Source of the DNA: Holophagales bacterium UBA5704
Lineage (GTDB): Bacteria; Acidobacteriota; Thermoanaerobaculia; Multivoradales; UBA5704
Assembly: GCA_002420005.1 (NCBI GenBank)
Contig: DIHE01000128.1
Coordinates: forward strand, 19,435-25,233
Reading direction: 5' to 3'
DNA length: 5,799 nucleotides
Part shown: positions 1 to 5,799 of the stretch, one piece after another
Layout: each line of letters begins with the position of its first letter
Position numbering within the stretch: position 1 is the stretch's first letter
Notes under the pieces: model-generated
What the model was told of the DNA's origin: nothing
Seen by the model: only the letters and a program-made list of their open reading frames with translations
Database searches by the model: none
Made by a program: the position numbers and the translations under genes

Positions 1-2900
1 TCGGTCATCCGTACCCGGCGCGGCAGGAGGAGCCGCAGGACGGAGCCCTCGGGATCGAGGCGCTTCCCCGCCGCCAGGTTCGCCCCCGGGGCGAAGCTCC
101 CCAGGCGAAGGTTGCAGGTGACGGACAGGCTGCCGGCCACCACACCGCTCTCTACGTCGAACGCCGCGATCTCCAGGGCGTCGAAGAACCCGGCCTGCCG
201 CGCCCGCGCCACCGACGGGCGCAGCACCAGGGTCGGCCGCAGGTCGTCCTCCAGGAAGCCCCAGGCCGGATCGCCCGCGGTGGCGAGATCGATCGGCGCC
301 CCCAGATCCACCCAGCGCGCCAGGGTCAGCTTCTGCTCCGCGGTCAGCCCCGGCACGCCGCCGGCCGGATGGGCCGCCGTCACCGCAAAGTCCAGATCGT
401 CGCCGCGGTCCTGGTTGCGCCGGCCGTCCAGCCGCTCCCCCCAGACCTTCCAGAGAAGGAGGCTCTGCCGGCTCTGGTAGGCCCGCAGGTAGCGGGTGAG
501 CTGCGGTGCATACCACCGCTCCTGCTCCCCCGGCGGCGGCGCGGAAAGCTCGGCGAAGTTGTCGAGGACGAGCCGGAAGTAGGCGGCCGGCCAGGCGACG
601 CCGTCGCGCTGGACGGGTGGCGCGGAGCGCGCCAGGGAGAGCCCCGCGGCCGGGGCGGCGCCCCCATGGCACGAGACGCACCGGGCCTCGAGAATCGGCA
701 CCACGTCGCGATGCCACTCCACGGTGACCTGGTGCGACGCCACCGTCCGCACCCCCGGCTGGTTCCCCGGGCCGAGGGTGAGGAGCGGCGTCCGCCGGGC
801 GAGATCGGGCACCGCGAAGCCCGGCTGCGCCGCCGCGGTGTCCTCGAAGTCGATCGGCGCCTTGCTGTGGGCATGGCAGCCGCCGCAGTCGTAGCGCGCC
901 TCGCCCGGGCGCACCTGATGCCAGGTCTGCGCCATGTTGAGCACCAGACCGCGGCGGTCGAGGGTCTGGAAGGTCACCGCCGTGTCCGCCGGAATGCGCG
1001 CCAGGAAGCTGGTGTCGTCCTCCTGGCTCCCATCCGGCCGCGTCACCCGCGGCGCCCCCGGCTTGCGCACCGGGATCTCGCCCAGGATGCGCAGCCGCTC
1101 GCCCCCCACCGCGTTGAAGTTGCGGCCGTTGTCCGGATAGGTCCGGTCGGTCGACGGAGAAAACGCGAGCACCCGCACGGCCCAGACGTCGCCGTCGCCG
1201 TAAACGCCCGCGTCCGCCCCTTGCCGCAGCCAGCGGAACGGCGCCTCGTCCCCGGTGTTGAACGGATCGCGGTCGTCCCAAAAGCGGCCGAAGGACGCTT
1301 CCGTGTCGCGCCAGAGGAGCGAGGAGGAGCCGATCAGACCGAACGGCTCGCCCGGGGTGAGCCCCTCCTCCGCGATCGCCTCGTCGCTCAGCTCGGGCCA
1401 CGCCGCCGGCCCGGCGACGCCATAGAGCTGTTGCCAGCTCACCACCGGCCGCGGCCATTGCAGGTTGTAGCCGTCCTCGGCGACCACGGTGACGAGGCCC
1501 GGCGGCTTCCCGGGCGTCCCGGCGGAGGGCACGGCGACCGGCCGGCCGTCCGGGATCAGCACGATGGTGCCATGCACCCAGGGGAGCGCGGTGCCCAGGC
1601 CGACATAGATGCCATTGTGATTCGCCGGGCCGGCGGCATAGACCGCCAACAGGTCCGCCCGCGCCGGATCGCCCGCCGCGCTGGGCGCCGCCGCCGGATG
1701 CGTGAGCTTGCCCCGCCGGGCCGCGCCGGCACAGGGGGCCGGCCCCTCGATCCCCGACGAGCCATAGGCGTTGTCCTCCCAGCCCGGGCACGGCGCCGGA
1801 AAATCGTCCGGCGTGGTGAACGGGGTGAGCCGGACCTGCTCGATCCGCTGGAAGGGGATCTTGCCGTCGAGGCCGTCCGAGAACACCGCCTGCGGGCTGT
1901 CGAAATCGGGCCCCGCCGGATCGAGCGGGTAGCGGATCAGGTCGCCGAATCCGTTGTTGTTCAGGTTGTAATACCGGGTCACCACCAGATCGCCGCCCGG
2001 CATCTGGGTCATGAAATGGTGCACGAGAAACGGCTCGGCAAACCCGGAAAGCCCATGCCAGTTGCGCCCGTCGGGTCCGATCACCCAGAGAGGAAACTGG
2101 CGGACGTCGCGCAGCCCCTGCTCCTCCCAGCTCGAAAAAGCGATCCGTCCATCGAGCAGCACCTGCGGATGCAGCGCCATCGCGAGATTCAGATGGCCGA
2201 TCGGCTCGACGTTGCGGCCGTCGTCGTCCATGGCGAACAGCTGCATCACCCGCTGGCCGGTGTTGAACGCCTTCGGCGGCACGAAGTTGTTGCGGCTGGA
2301 GGTGAAGACGATCCGTCTTCCGGGCGCCCAGGTGCCGCCGGTGTTGAAGACGCCGATCCGCGGATGGTTGCTCCCCGCCACACCCGGCTCGAACCGCGCG
2401 CCGTTGCCGGTGTTGGGCGTCAGCGCCTGGGTGGTGAGCCGCACCAGCGCCCGCGTCGTCAGATCCAGCTTGTAGAGATCCGCCCCCGCCGTGGACAGCG
2501 ACGGCCCTTCCGGATCGCCGCGCTGCGGGTTGACCGCGGTCAGGTCGTGGTACCAGGTGAACAGCACCTGCCGGCCGTCGAACGACACGTTCGGATCGGC
2601 CACCGCTCCGGCCGCGAGGGGCTTGCCCGCCGGCGTATCGATCTGTCCGCGATAGCGCTCCAGGGGAAAGACCACTTCGCGCGAGCCGTCGCGCTTCAGC
2701 AGCACGAGCTGCGCCCCCGCATCCGGCGTCAGCGGACGCACCGTATCCGGCCACACACTGTTGGCCTGAGCCGGTCCCGCCCCTGCATAGGGAGCCCGCA
2801 CATAGAGCAGCTCATAGGGCAACGGCTGCACCGTATCCGCCCCCGCAGCCCCCGCCGCGAGAAGCCACCCGCCGAACACGAACAAGGTGCACCTGCGCAT
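1..2900 (-). CDS. HzsA-related secreted dihaem c-type protein with propeller-like N-terminal part (3' end outside window)
   Basis: The frame is open without a stop from ATG 2900 to the left edge, giving 966 visible residues. A signal peptide is clear: MRR, a hydrophobic core, then AGA|D with likely cleavage after residue 21, so the protein is exported and its haems would be attached in the periplasm. TolB/PD40-like beta strands recur, e.g. DPNVSFDGRQVLFTW (102-116), APGRRIVFTSS (192-202) and LLDGRIAFSS (248-257). Next come HHFMTQMPGGDLVVTRYYNL (294-313) and cysteines C371 and C390. ILGEIPV and a FQTLDRRGLVL segment lead to WHQVRPGEARYDCGGCHAH, with haem site 1 at C672-C675-H676. Haem site 2 is C741-C744-H745 (CVSCHGG), followed by LTAEQKLTLARWVDLGAP (852-869), as in Planctomycete-type cytochrome c domains. 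The visible end looks like an Ig-like beta domain. Residues 290-320 and the PGE-CxxCH block are what I associate with HzsA-related proteins. The reaction is unknown; hydrazine synthesis is not implied. No hzsB or hzsC is visible. Confidence 0.75.
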   Translation of the reverse strand, partial: MRRCTLFVFGGWLLAAGAAGADTVQPLPYELLYVRAPYAGAGPAQANSVWPDTVRPLTPDAGAQLVLLKRDGSREVVFPLERYRGQIDTPAGKPLAAGAVADPNVSFDGRQVLFTWYHDLTAVNPQRGDPEGPSLSTAGADLYKLDLTTRALVRLTTQALTPNTGNGARFEPGVAGSNHPRIGVFNTGGTWAPGRRIVFTSSRNNFVPPKAFNTGQRVMQLFAMDDDGRNVEPIGHLNLAMALHPQVLLDGRIAFSSWEEQGLRDVRQFPLWVIGPDGRNWHGLSGFAEPFLVHHFMTQMPGGDLVVTRYYNLNNNGFGDLIRYPLDPAGPDFDSPQAVFSDGLDGKIPFQRIEQVRLTPFTTPDDFPAPCPGWEDNAYGSSGIEGPAPCAGAARRGKLTHPAAAPSAAGDPARADLLAVYAAGPANHNGIYVGLGTALPWVHGTIVLIPDGRPVAVPSAGTPGKPPGLVTVVAEDGYNLQWPRPVVSWQQLYGVAGPAAWPELSDEAIAEEGLTPGEPFGLIGSSSLLWRDTEASFGRFWDDRDPFNTGDEAPFRWLRQGADAGVYGDGDVWAVRVLAFSPSTDRTYPDNGRNFNAVGGERLRILGEIPVRKPGAPRVTRPDGSQEDDTSFLARIPADTAVTFQTLDRRGLVLNMAQTWHQVRPGEARYDCGGCHAHSKAPIDFEDTAAAQPGFAVPDLARRTPLLTLGPGNQPGVRTVASHQVTVEWHRDVVPILEARCVSCHGGAAPAAGLSLARSAPPVQRDGVAWPAAYFRLVLDNFAELSAPPPGEQERWYAPQLTRYLRAYQSRQSLLLWKVWGERLDGRRNQDRGDDLDFAVTAAHPAGGVPGLTAEQKLTLARWVDLGAPIDLATAGDPAWGFLEDDLRPTLVLRPSVARARQAGFFDALEIAAFDVESGVVAGSLSVTCNLRLGSFAPGANLAAGKRLDPEGSVLRLLLPRRVRMT

Positions 2901-2907
2901 CGACCGT

Positions 2908-2913
2908 CCCTCC
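2908..2913 (-). promoter_or_regulatory. Shine-Dalgarno site for the HzsA-related gene
   Basis: The minus strand reads GGAGGG, seven bases before the ATG at 2900. This is a strong and well-spaced site that fixes the start directly ahead of a signal peptide. The 34 bases between higA and this gene hold no recognisable promoter or terminator. Confidence 0.75.
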
Positions 2914-2934
2914 GCTCTCGGGACCACCCGGCAA

Positions 2935-3327
2935 CTACGCGGGGAGCCGCAGGGGCTCGAGGTGGTCGATCTGCGCCGCGGCCTTGCTGCGCAGGGCGTG
3001 CCAGAGGTCCCAATCCTGCTGCAGACCCAGCCAGAAATCGGCAGACATACCGAGAACCCGGGCCAGCCGGAGAGCCGTATCCGGCGTCACGGCCCTCTTG
3101 CCGCGCACGATTTCATTGAGCCGCGGAAAAGAGACCCCCAGCCGGATCGCGAAAGCCGACTGACTGACGCCGAGCGGCTTCAGAAACTCCTCCAGGAGCA
3201 TCTCGCCCGGGTGCGTCGGCGGCCGATGGGTCGGGAGCCGCCGCGCCACCAGGTTGCCGCGCTCCGCAGGCGAAGCCGGACCCGATGCGCTTTCAGTGGT
3301 AGTCAACGATCTCGACTTCGTCGGCAT
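2935..3327 (-). CDS. higA: HigA-type XRE-family antitoxin
   Basis: HigA binds and neutralises HigB and, through its helix-turn-helix, usually represses its own operon. The 130-residue protein carries the HigA pattern THPGEMLLEEFLKPLGVSQ at 38-56. The XRE helix-turn-helix runs over about 54-78, with SQSAFAIRLGVSFPRLNEIV and then RGKRAVTPDTALRLARVLG (75-93). The typical SADFWLGLQQDWDLWHA (95-111) follows and ends the conserved domain. The start at 3327 is chosen for its good ribosome site. It gives a 37-residue, Ser/Thr/Arg/Pro-rich N-terminal stretch before the conserved THPGE that most HigA proteins lack. A shorter 104-residue form from GTG at 3249, with GGAG some bases upstream, is the main alternative. 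The stop TAG lies 34 bases before the next gene, in the same direction, so read-through transcription is likely. The family call is firm; the exact start is moderate. Confidence 0.92.
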   Translation of the reverse strand: MPTKSRSLTTTESASGPASPAERGNLVARRLPTHRPPTHPGEMLLEEFLKPLGVSQSAFAIRLGVSFPRLNEIVRGKRAVTPDTALRLARVLGMSADFWLGLQQDWDLWHALRSKAAAQIDHLEPLRLPA

Positions 3328-3586
3328 GGCCGTCCTTCCAGGTGAAGCACACCCGATACTGTTGGTTGATCCGGATGCTGTGCTGACCGGATCGATCGCC
3401 TTTCAAACGCTCCAGCCGGTTTCCCGGTGGCACCGCCAGGTCGGCGAGGTCCCGCACCCGGTTGAGCTGATCCAGCTTGCGGCGGGCGATGGCCCACAGG
3501 TCCATCGGACAGACCGCGCGCGCTTCTTTGGTGCTGGTGCCCTCGAATACGTCCTCGGTCCCTGGGTCGGAGAAGGAGCGTATCAC
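3293..3586 (-). CDS. higB: HigB-type (RelE superfamily) toxin of a type II toxin-antitoxin pair
   Basis: HigB toxins are small ribosome-dependent mRNA interferases that cleave translated mRNA and are neutralised by the antitoxin HigA. With the GTG start at 3586 the protein has 97 residues, the usual size, and begins MIRSF as many HigB proteins do. Family marks are VPPGNRLERLKGDR (52-65), SIRIN (70-74), QYRVCF (76-81) and the C-terminal VDYH (94-97). By analogy with the Proteus HigB, K62, R78, Y96 and H97 would be the active-site residues. Other possible starts in the same frame are ATG at 3595 (100 residues) and TTG at 3607 (104 residues). None of the three has a visible Shine-Dalgarno sequence, and both alternatives overlap the candidate -10/operator, so a leaderless GTG is preferred. 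The gene overlaps higA by 35 bases in another frame. The toxin looks complete, with no disruption. The start is less certain than the family. Confidence 0.88.
   Translation of the reverse strand: MIRSFSDPGTEDVFEGTSTKEARAVCPMDLWAIARRKLDQLNRVRDLADLAVPPGNRLERLKGDRSGQHSIRINQQYRVCFTWKDGHADEVEIVDYH
3333..3339 (-). promoter_or_regulatory. Shine-Dalgarno site for higA, inside higB
   Basis: The minus strand reads GGAAGGA here, five bases before the ATG at 3327. It is strong enough to support 3327 as the higA start even though this places the start within the last 35 bases of higB. Such an arrangement would couple antitoxin translation to the toxin mRNA. Confidence 0.55.
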
Positions 3587-3590
3587 GGGA

Positions 3591-3604
3591 GCCATTATAA
3601 CGGC
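3591..3604 (-). promoter_or_regulatory. Candidate higBA promoter -10 box inside a near-palindromic operator
   Basis: The minus strand reads GCCGTTATAATGGC. It matches its own reverse complement at 12 of 14 positions, with TTATAA as the exact centre. It contains a perfect TATAAT (3599-3594), rare in such GC-rich DNA. A transcript start about seven bases after this box falls at 3587-3586, on the GTG that I take as the higB start. HigA-type antitoxins usually repress their own operon by binding a palindrome over the promoter, so this is a natural operator candidate (inference). I see no good -35 hexamer at the usual spacing and no extended -10 TG. Confidence 0.42.
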
Positions 3605-3645
3605 CAACGGAAGCGAGAGGCCACCGGCTACGAAGCGGAGAACCG

Positions 3646-3667
3646 CGAGCCCGGCCCCACCGGCTCG
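3646..3667 (-). terminator. Weak GC hairpin after the DinB-like gene (possible terminator)
   Basis: Directly after the TGA stop (3671-3669) the minus strand reads CGAGCC (3667-3662), a G-rich loop, then GGCTCG (3651-3646). This is a perfect 6-bp stem with a possible inner GG/CC extension. No T-run follows (CGGTTCTCC), so it is not a classical Rho-independent terminator. It could slow or separate transcription between the gltB block and the toxin-antitoxin block, or it may be chance in GC-rich DNA. Confidence 0.2.
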
Positions 3668-3668
3668 G

Positions 3669-4253
3669 TCAACCGCTGTGCACCGTCCGCTCGATCTGCG
3701 CCACGTGCTCCAACGAATGAGCGCGGAGAAGGACGACGAGGGCCTTCCAGTCGAAGTCCGCGGTCCACTCGACGGGCGTGAGCGTCCCGTCCTCCTCGCG
3801 CACCTTGACCACCATGGCGACCGGCACCTTCGCCGTCAGCGGCGTCTCGTCCGTGGCGCCGTCGAGCAGCGCGAGAATGCTGCGATGCACCTCGGCGAGC
3901 TCCTGGAGCAGGCCCGGCCAGGCATGGCCGAGAGGATCGGCGGAGAGGAGGCTCGGGGGCACCGGCCCCCCCGCGGGCCTCTCGCCGCGCAGGAGATCGC
4001 GCAGCTGATCCACCGCCGGCCGGTGGCTCTCGACCAGATGATCGACGATCTCCTGCACAGACCAGCGGCCCGGCGCGGGGCGGAGGCGGACGCTCTCCTC
4101 CGGCAGCGCGGCGAGCTGCGCTTCGAGCTGCGCAAAGGTCTTCGCGGCGCGCTCGCGGATCGAGGCGAGTGGGGCTTCTGTTCCCTTCTCTCGAAGGTAC
4201 CGCAAGGCGATCTCTTGCTCGGGGCGGAGGGACGGGGCGGGTGGCGTGCTCAT
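3669..4253 (-). CDS. DinB/YfiT-like four-helix-bundle protein (DinB_2 type)
   Basis: A 194-residue soluble, probably cytoplasmic protein. The DinB/YfiT superfamily consists of four-helix bundles with a three-histidine metal site, and includes thiol-dependent transferases and many members of unknown activity. Signs of the family are WSVQEIVDHLVESH at 64-77 and the C-terminal RAHSLEHVAQIERTV at 177-191. H72, H179 and H183 form the expected triad, the last two as HxxxH. Helical stretches at about 30-50, 66-90, 113-131 and 170-191 fit the four-helix bundle; a Pro/Gly-rich loop lies at 92-113. The ATG at 4253 is chosen because the family alignment starts shortly after it and it lies just 10 bases after the gltB stop. 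The frame stays open upstream to 4388, but that stretch is inside gltB. Upstream bases CCCGGA give only a weak ribosome site, so translational coupling to gltB is plausible (inference). The substrate is unknown; it is not the DinB DNA polymerase IV. Confidence 0.85.
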   Translation of the reverse strand: MSTPPAPSLRPEQEIALRYLREKGTEAPLASIRERAAKTFAQLEAQLAALPEESVRLRPAPGRWSVQEIVDHLVESHRPAVDQLRDLLRGERPAGGPVPPSLLSADPLGHAWPGLLQELAEVHRSILALLDGATDETPLTAKVPVAMVVKVREEDGTLTPVEWTADFDWKALVVLLRAHSLEHVAQIERTVHSG

Positions 4254-4263
4254 TCCGGGAATG

Positions 4264-5799
4264 CTACGCCATTTGCGCCGCAACGGGCTCGCAGAGCGGC
4301 ACCTCGAGACGGTCGAGCATCTCGCGTGGGCAGACCTGCCGGAAGCTGTGGCGGGCCGTCTCCCATTCGGCCAGGAGATGGGCAGCATGGTGCGACCGGG
4401 TGGCGCGCGCGTGTTCTTCCACCAGGCCGCGCAGAACGCCCTCCCAGTGGGCCGAGGCGAGCGGCTTCGCGATCACCGTCTCGTCGTTGAGCAGGCTCGC
4501 CAGGCGGTCGTCGGGGTCGTAGACGAAGGCCATGCCCCCGGTCATGCCGGCGGCGAAATTGTCTCCCACCGGGCCGAGGACGGCGACCAGCCCGCCGGTC
4601 ATGTACTCGCAGCCGTTCGCGCCGCACCCTTCGACGACCGCCGTGGCCCCCGAGTTGCGCACGGCGAAGCGCTCTCCCGCCTGGCCCGCCGCGAAAAGCT
4701 GGCCGGCGGTGGCGCCGTAGAGCACCGTGTTGCCCAGGATCGTGTTCTCCTGGGTCCGCCCGACGAGCGGTGAAGAGGGCGCCGGGCGCACCACGAGGGT
4801 GCCTCCCGAGAGCCCCTTGCCCACGTAGTCGTTGGCGTCGCCGAAGACCTCCAATCGCAGCCCCTGCACGGCGAAGGCGCCCAGGCTCTGCCCCGCCGAG
4901 CCGGTGAGGCGCACGGTGACATGGCCGGGCTGGAGGCCGAACATGCCGTACCGGCGGACCAGGTGCGACGAGAACCGGGTGCCGATCGCGCGGTGGGTGT
5001 TGCGGATGTTGTACGCGAGCTGCATCTTCTCGCCGTGGCTGAACACCGGCGCCGCGTCCTCGAGCATCTGGGCGTCCAGCGTGTCCGGCACCTCGTTGCG
5101 TCCTTCCAGCGTCGCGTGGCGCGCCGAGCCGCCGGCATCCGCCTGCGCCAGGATCGGATTGAGATCGAGATCGTCGAGGTGCGCGCCGCCGCGGCTCACC
5201 TGCATCAGAAGGTCCGTGCGGCCGATGATCTCGTCGAGCGAGCGCGCGCCGAGGGAGGCCAGGATCTCGCGCACCTCCTCGGCCAGGAAGCTGAACAGAT
5301 GCACCACTTTTTCCGGCGTGCCGGCGAACTTCTTCCGCAGCGCCTCGTCCTGGGTGCAGACGCCGACCGGGCAGGTGTTTGCGTGGCATTGCCGCACCAT
5401 CAGGCAGCCCATGGCGATCAGCGCCGCGGTACCGACGCCGAATTCCTCGGCCCCGAGAAGCGCGGCGATCACCACGTCGCGCCCGGACTTGAGACCTCCG
5501 TCGACGCGCAAGCGCACCCGGTGCCGCAACCGGTTGAGGGTCAGCACCTGGTTCACCTCCGACAAGCCCATCTCCCAGGGCGTGCCGGCGAACTTGACCG
5601 AGCTCTGCGGCGAGGCGCCGGTGCCCCCCACGTGGCCGGAGACCAGGATCACGTCGGCCCGCGCCTTGGCGACGCCGGCCGCGATGGTGCCGATGCCCGC
5701 CTCGGAGACCAGCTTCACGCCCACCCGGGCGTCCGGATTGATCTGTTTCAGATCATAGATGAGCTGCGCCAGGTCTTCGATCGAATAGATGTCGTGGTG
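4264..5799 (-). CDS. gltB: Glutamate synthase (GOGAT) large subunit, C-terminal part (5' end outside window)
   Basis: GltB makes two L-glutamates from L-glutamine and 2-oxoglutarate, with electrons from NADPH passed through the small subunit GltD; it acts in the cytoplasm in ammonia assimilation. The visible 511 residues begin inside the FMN-binding synthase domain and run to the TAG stop. Counting from the window edge, the loop GHVGGTGAS is at 55-63 and VDGGLKSGRD follows. The cysteines of the 3Fe-4S cluster are C132, C138 and C143 (C-x5-C-x4-C, in GCLMVRQCHANTC). The C-terminal GXGXG beta-helix domain starts near 300 (GSAGQSLGAF) and contains DANDYVGKGLSGGT. The protein ends with LEVPL and a short tail, as GltB proteins usually do. 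The frame is open to the right edge without stops, so the N-terminal glutaminase domain should lie beyond it. Family knowledge, not the sequence here, suggests gltD is nearby. The wording is close to alphaproteobacterial GltB as I remember it. Identification is very secure. Confidence 0.97.
   Translation of the reverse strand, partial: HHDIYSIEDLAQLIYDLKQINPDARVGVKLVSEAGIGTIAAGVAKARADVILVSGHVGGTGASPQSSVKFAGTPWEMGLSEVNQVLTLNRLRHRVRLRVDGGLKSGRDVVIAALLGAEEFGVGTAALIAMGCLMVRQCHANTCPVGVCTQDEALRKKFAGTPEKVVHLFSFLAEEVREILASLGARSLDEIIGRTDLLMQVSRGGAHLDDLDLNPILAQADAGGSARHATLEGRNEVPDTLDAQMLEDAAPVFSHGEKMQLAYNIRNTHRAIGTRFSSHLVRRYGMFGLQPGHVTVRLTGSAGQSLGAFAVQGLRLEVFGDANDYVGKGLSGGTLVVRPAPSSPLVGRTQENTILGNTVLYGATAGQLFAAGQAGERFAVRNSGATAVVEGCGANGCEYMTGGLVAVLGPVGDNFAAGMTGGMAFVYDPDDRLASLLNDETVIAKPLASAHWEGVLRGLVEEHARATRSHHAAHLLAEWETARHSFRQVCPREMLDRLEVPLCEPVAAQMA

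Noticed and set aside
1..2900. Treating the HzsA-related gene as evidence for anammox metabolism
   Set aside because: HzsA-related proteins occur widely outside anammox bacteria, the first haem surroundings seem different, and no hydrazine synthase beta/gamma subunit or hydrazine dehydrogenase is visible.
369..3119. A 916-residue open frame on the plus strand, opposite the HzsA-related gene
   Set aside because: It is codon-for-codon antisense to the minus-strand gene (same codon boundaries), is rich in Arg, Pro, Gly and His, and has no recognisable domain. In high-GC DNA such mirror frames stay open by codon bias. The opposite strand has a signal peptide, haem motifs and a ribosome site.
4254..4388. 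A 45-residue N-terminal extension of the DinB-like protein reaching into gltB
   Set aside because: The extension is Arg/Ser-rich, does not resemble the DinB family and would require a 120-base overlap with conserved gltB coding sequence.
4250..5389. A second minus-strand open frame overlapping gltB in another phase
   Set aside because: Its translation is Arg/Gly/Ala-rich low-complexity sequence without family signals; the neighbouring phase encodes unmistakable GltB.
5620..5640. GHVGG in the GltB FMN-domain loop instead of the GHDGG of the E. coli enzyme
   Set aside because: This loop varies between GltB lineages, and the surrounding residues and the 3Fe-4S cysteines are intact, so it does not suggest lost activity.
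4832..5758. A 308-residue plus-strand open frame opposite gltB
   Set aside because: It lies fully within the strongly conserved GltB coding region, has a Ser/Arg/Pro-rich composition with no domain, and is a shadow of the real gene.

Overview
This is a high-GC, gene-dense bacterial chromosomal window in which every supported gene lies on the minus strand, so transcription runs right to left. The GltB fragment resembles, from memory, alphaproteobacterial (Azospirillum-like) glutamate synthases. I therefore lean towards a high-GC Alphaproteobacterium or a close relative, but one housekeeping fragment does not settle taxonomy. There are no RNA genes, insertion sequences, CRISPR arrays or gene-free stretches longer than about 100 bases.

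Layout in transcription order: (1) 5799-4264, the C-terminal 511 residues of the glutamate synthase large subunit GltB, with its 5' part beyond the right edge. (2) 4253-3669, a 194-residue DinB/YfiT-type four-helix-bundle protein starting 10 bases after the gltB stop, probably cotranscribed with it. (3) 3668-3587, a short intergenic region with a weak hairpin and a near-palindrome that contains a consensus TATAAT. (4) 3586-3293 and 3327-2935, a higB-higA type II toxin-antitoxin pair, toxin first, with overlapping reading frames. (5) 2900 to the left edge, at least 966 residues of a secreted protein with a beta-propeller-like N-terminal part and two CxxCH haem-c motifs. It resembles the HzsA-related family, i.e. 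relatives of the hydrazine synthase alpha subunit of anammox bacteria. Its C-terminus lies beyond the left edge.

Functionally the window joins core nitrogen assimilation (GOGAT plus a small DinB passenger) to an accessory block: a toxin-antitoxin module followed after 34 bases by a large periplasmic or exported dihaem protein of unknown role. The HzsA-related gene is the most interesting element. It looks intact as far as it is visible, but the haem alpha-I surroundings appear to differ from true hydrazine synthase, and no hzsB/hzsC partners are visible. A second point of interest is the higB start region, where the TATAAT, the near-palindrome and the family-typical start codon are arranged as expected for a leaderless, autorepressed toxin transcript.
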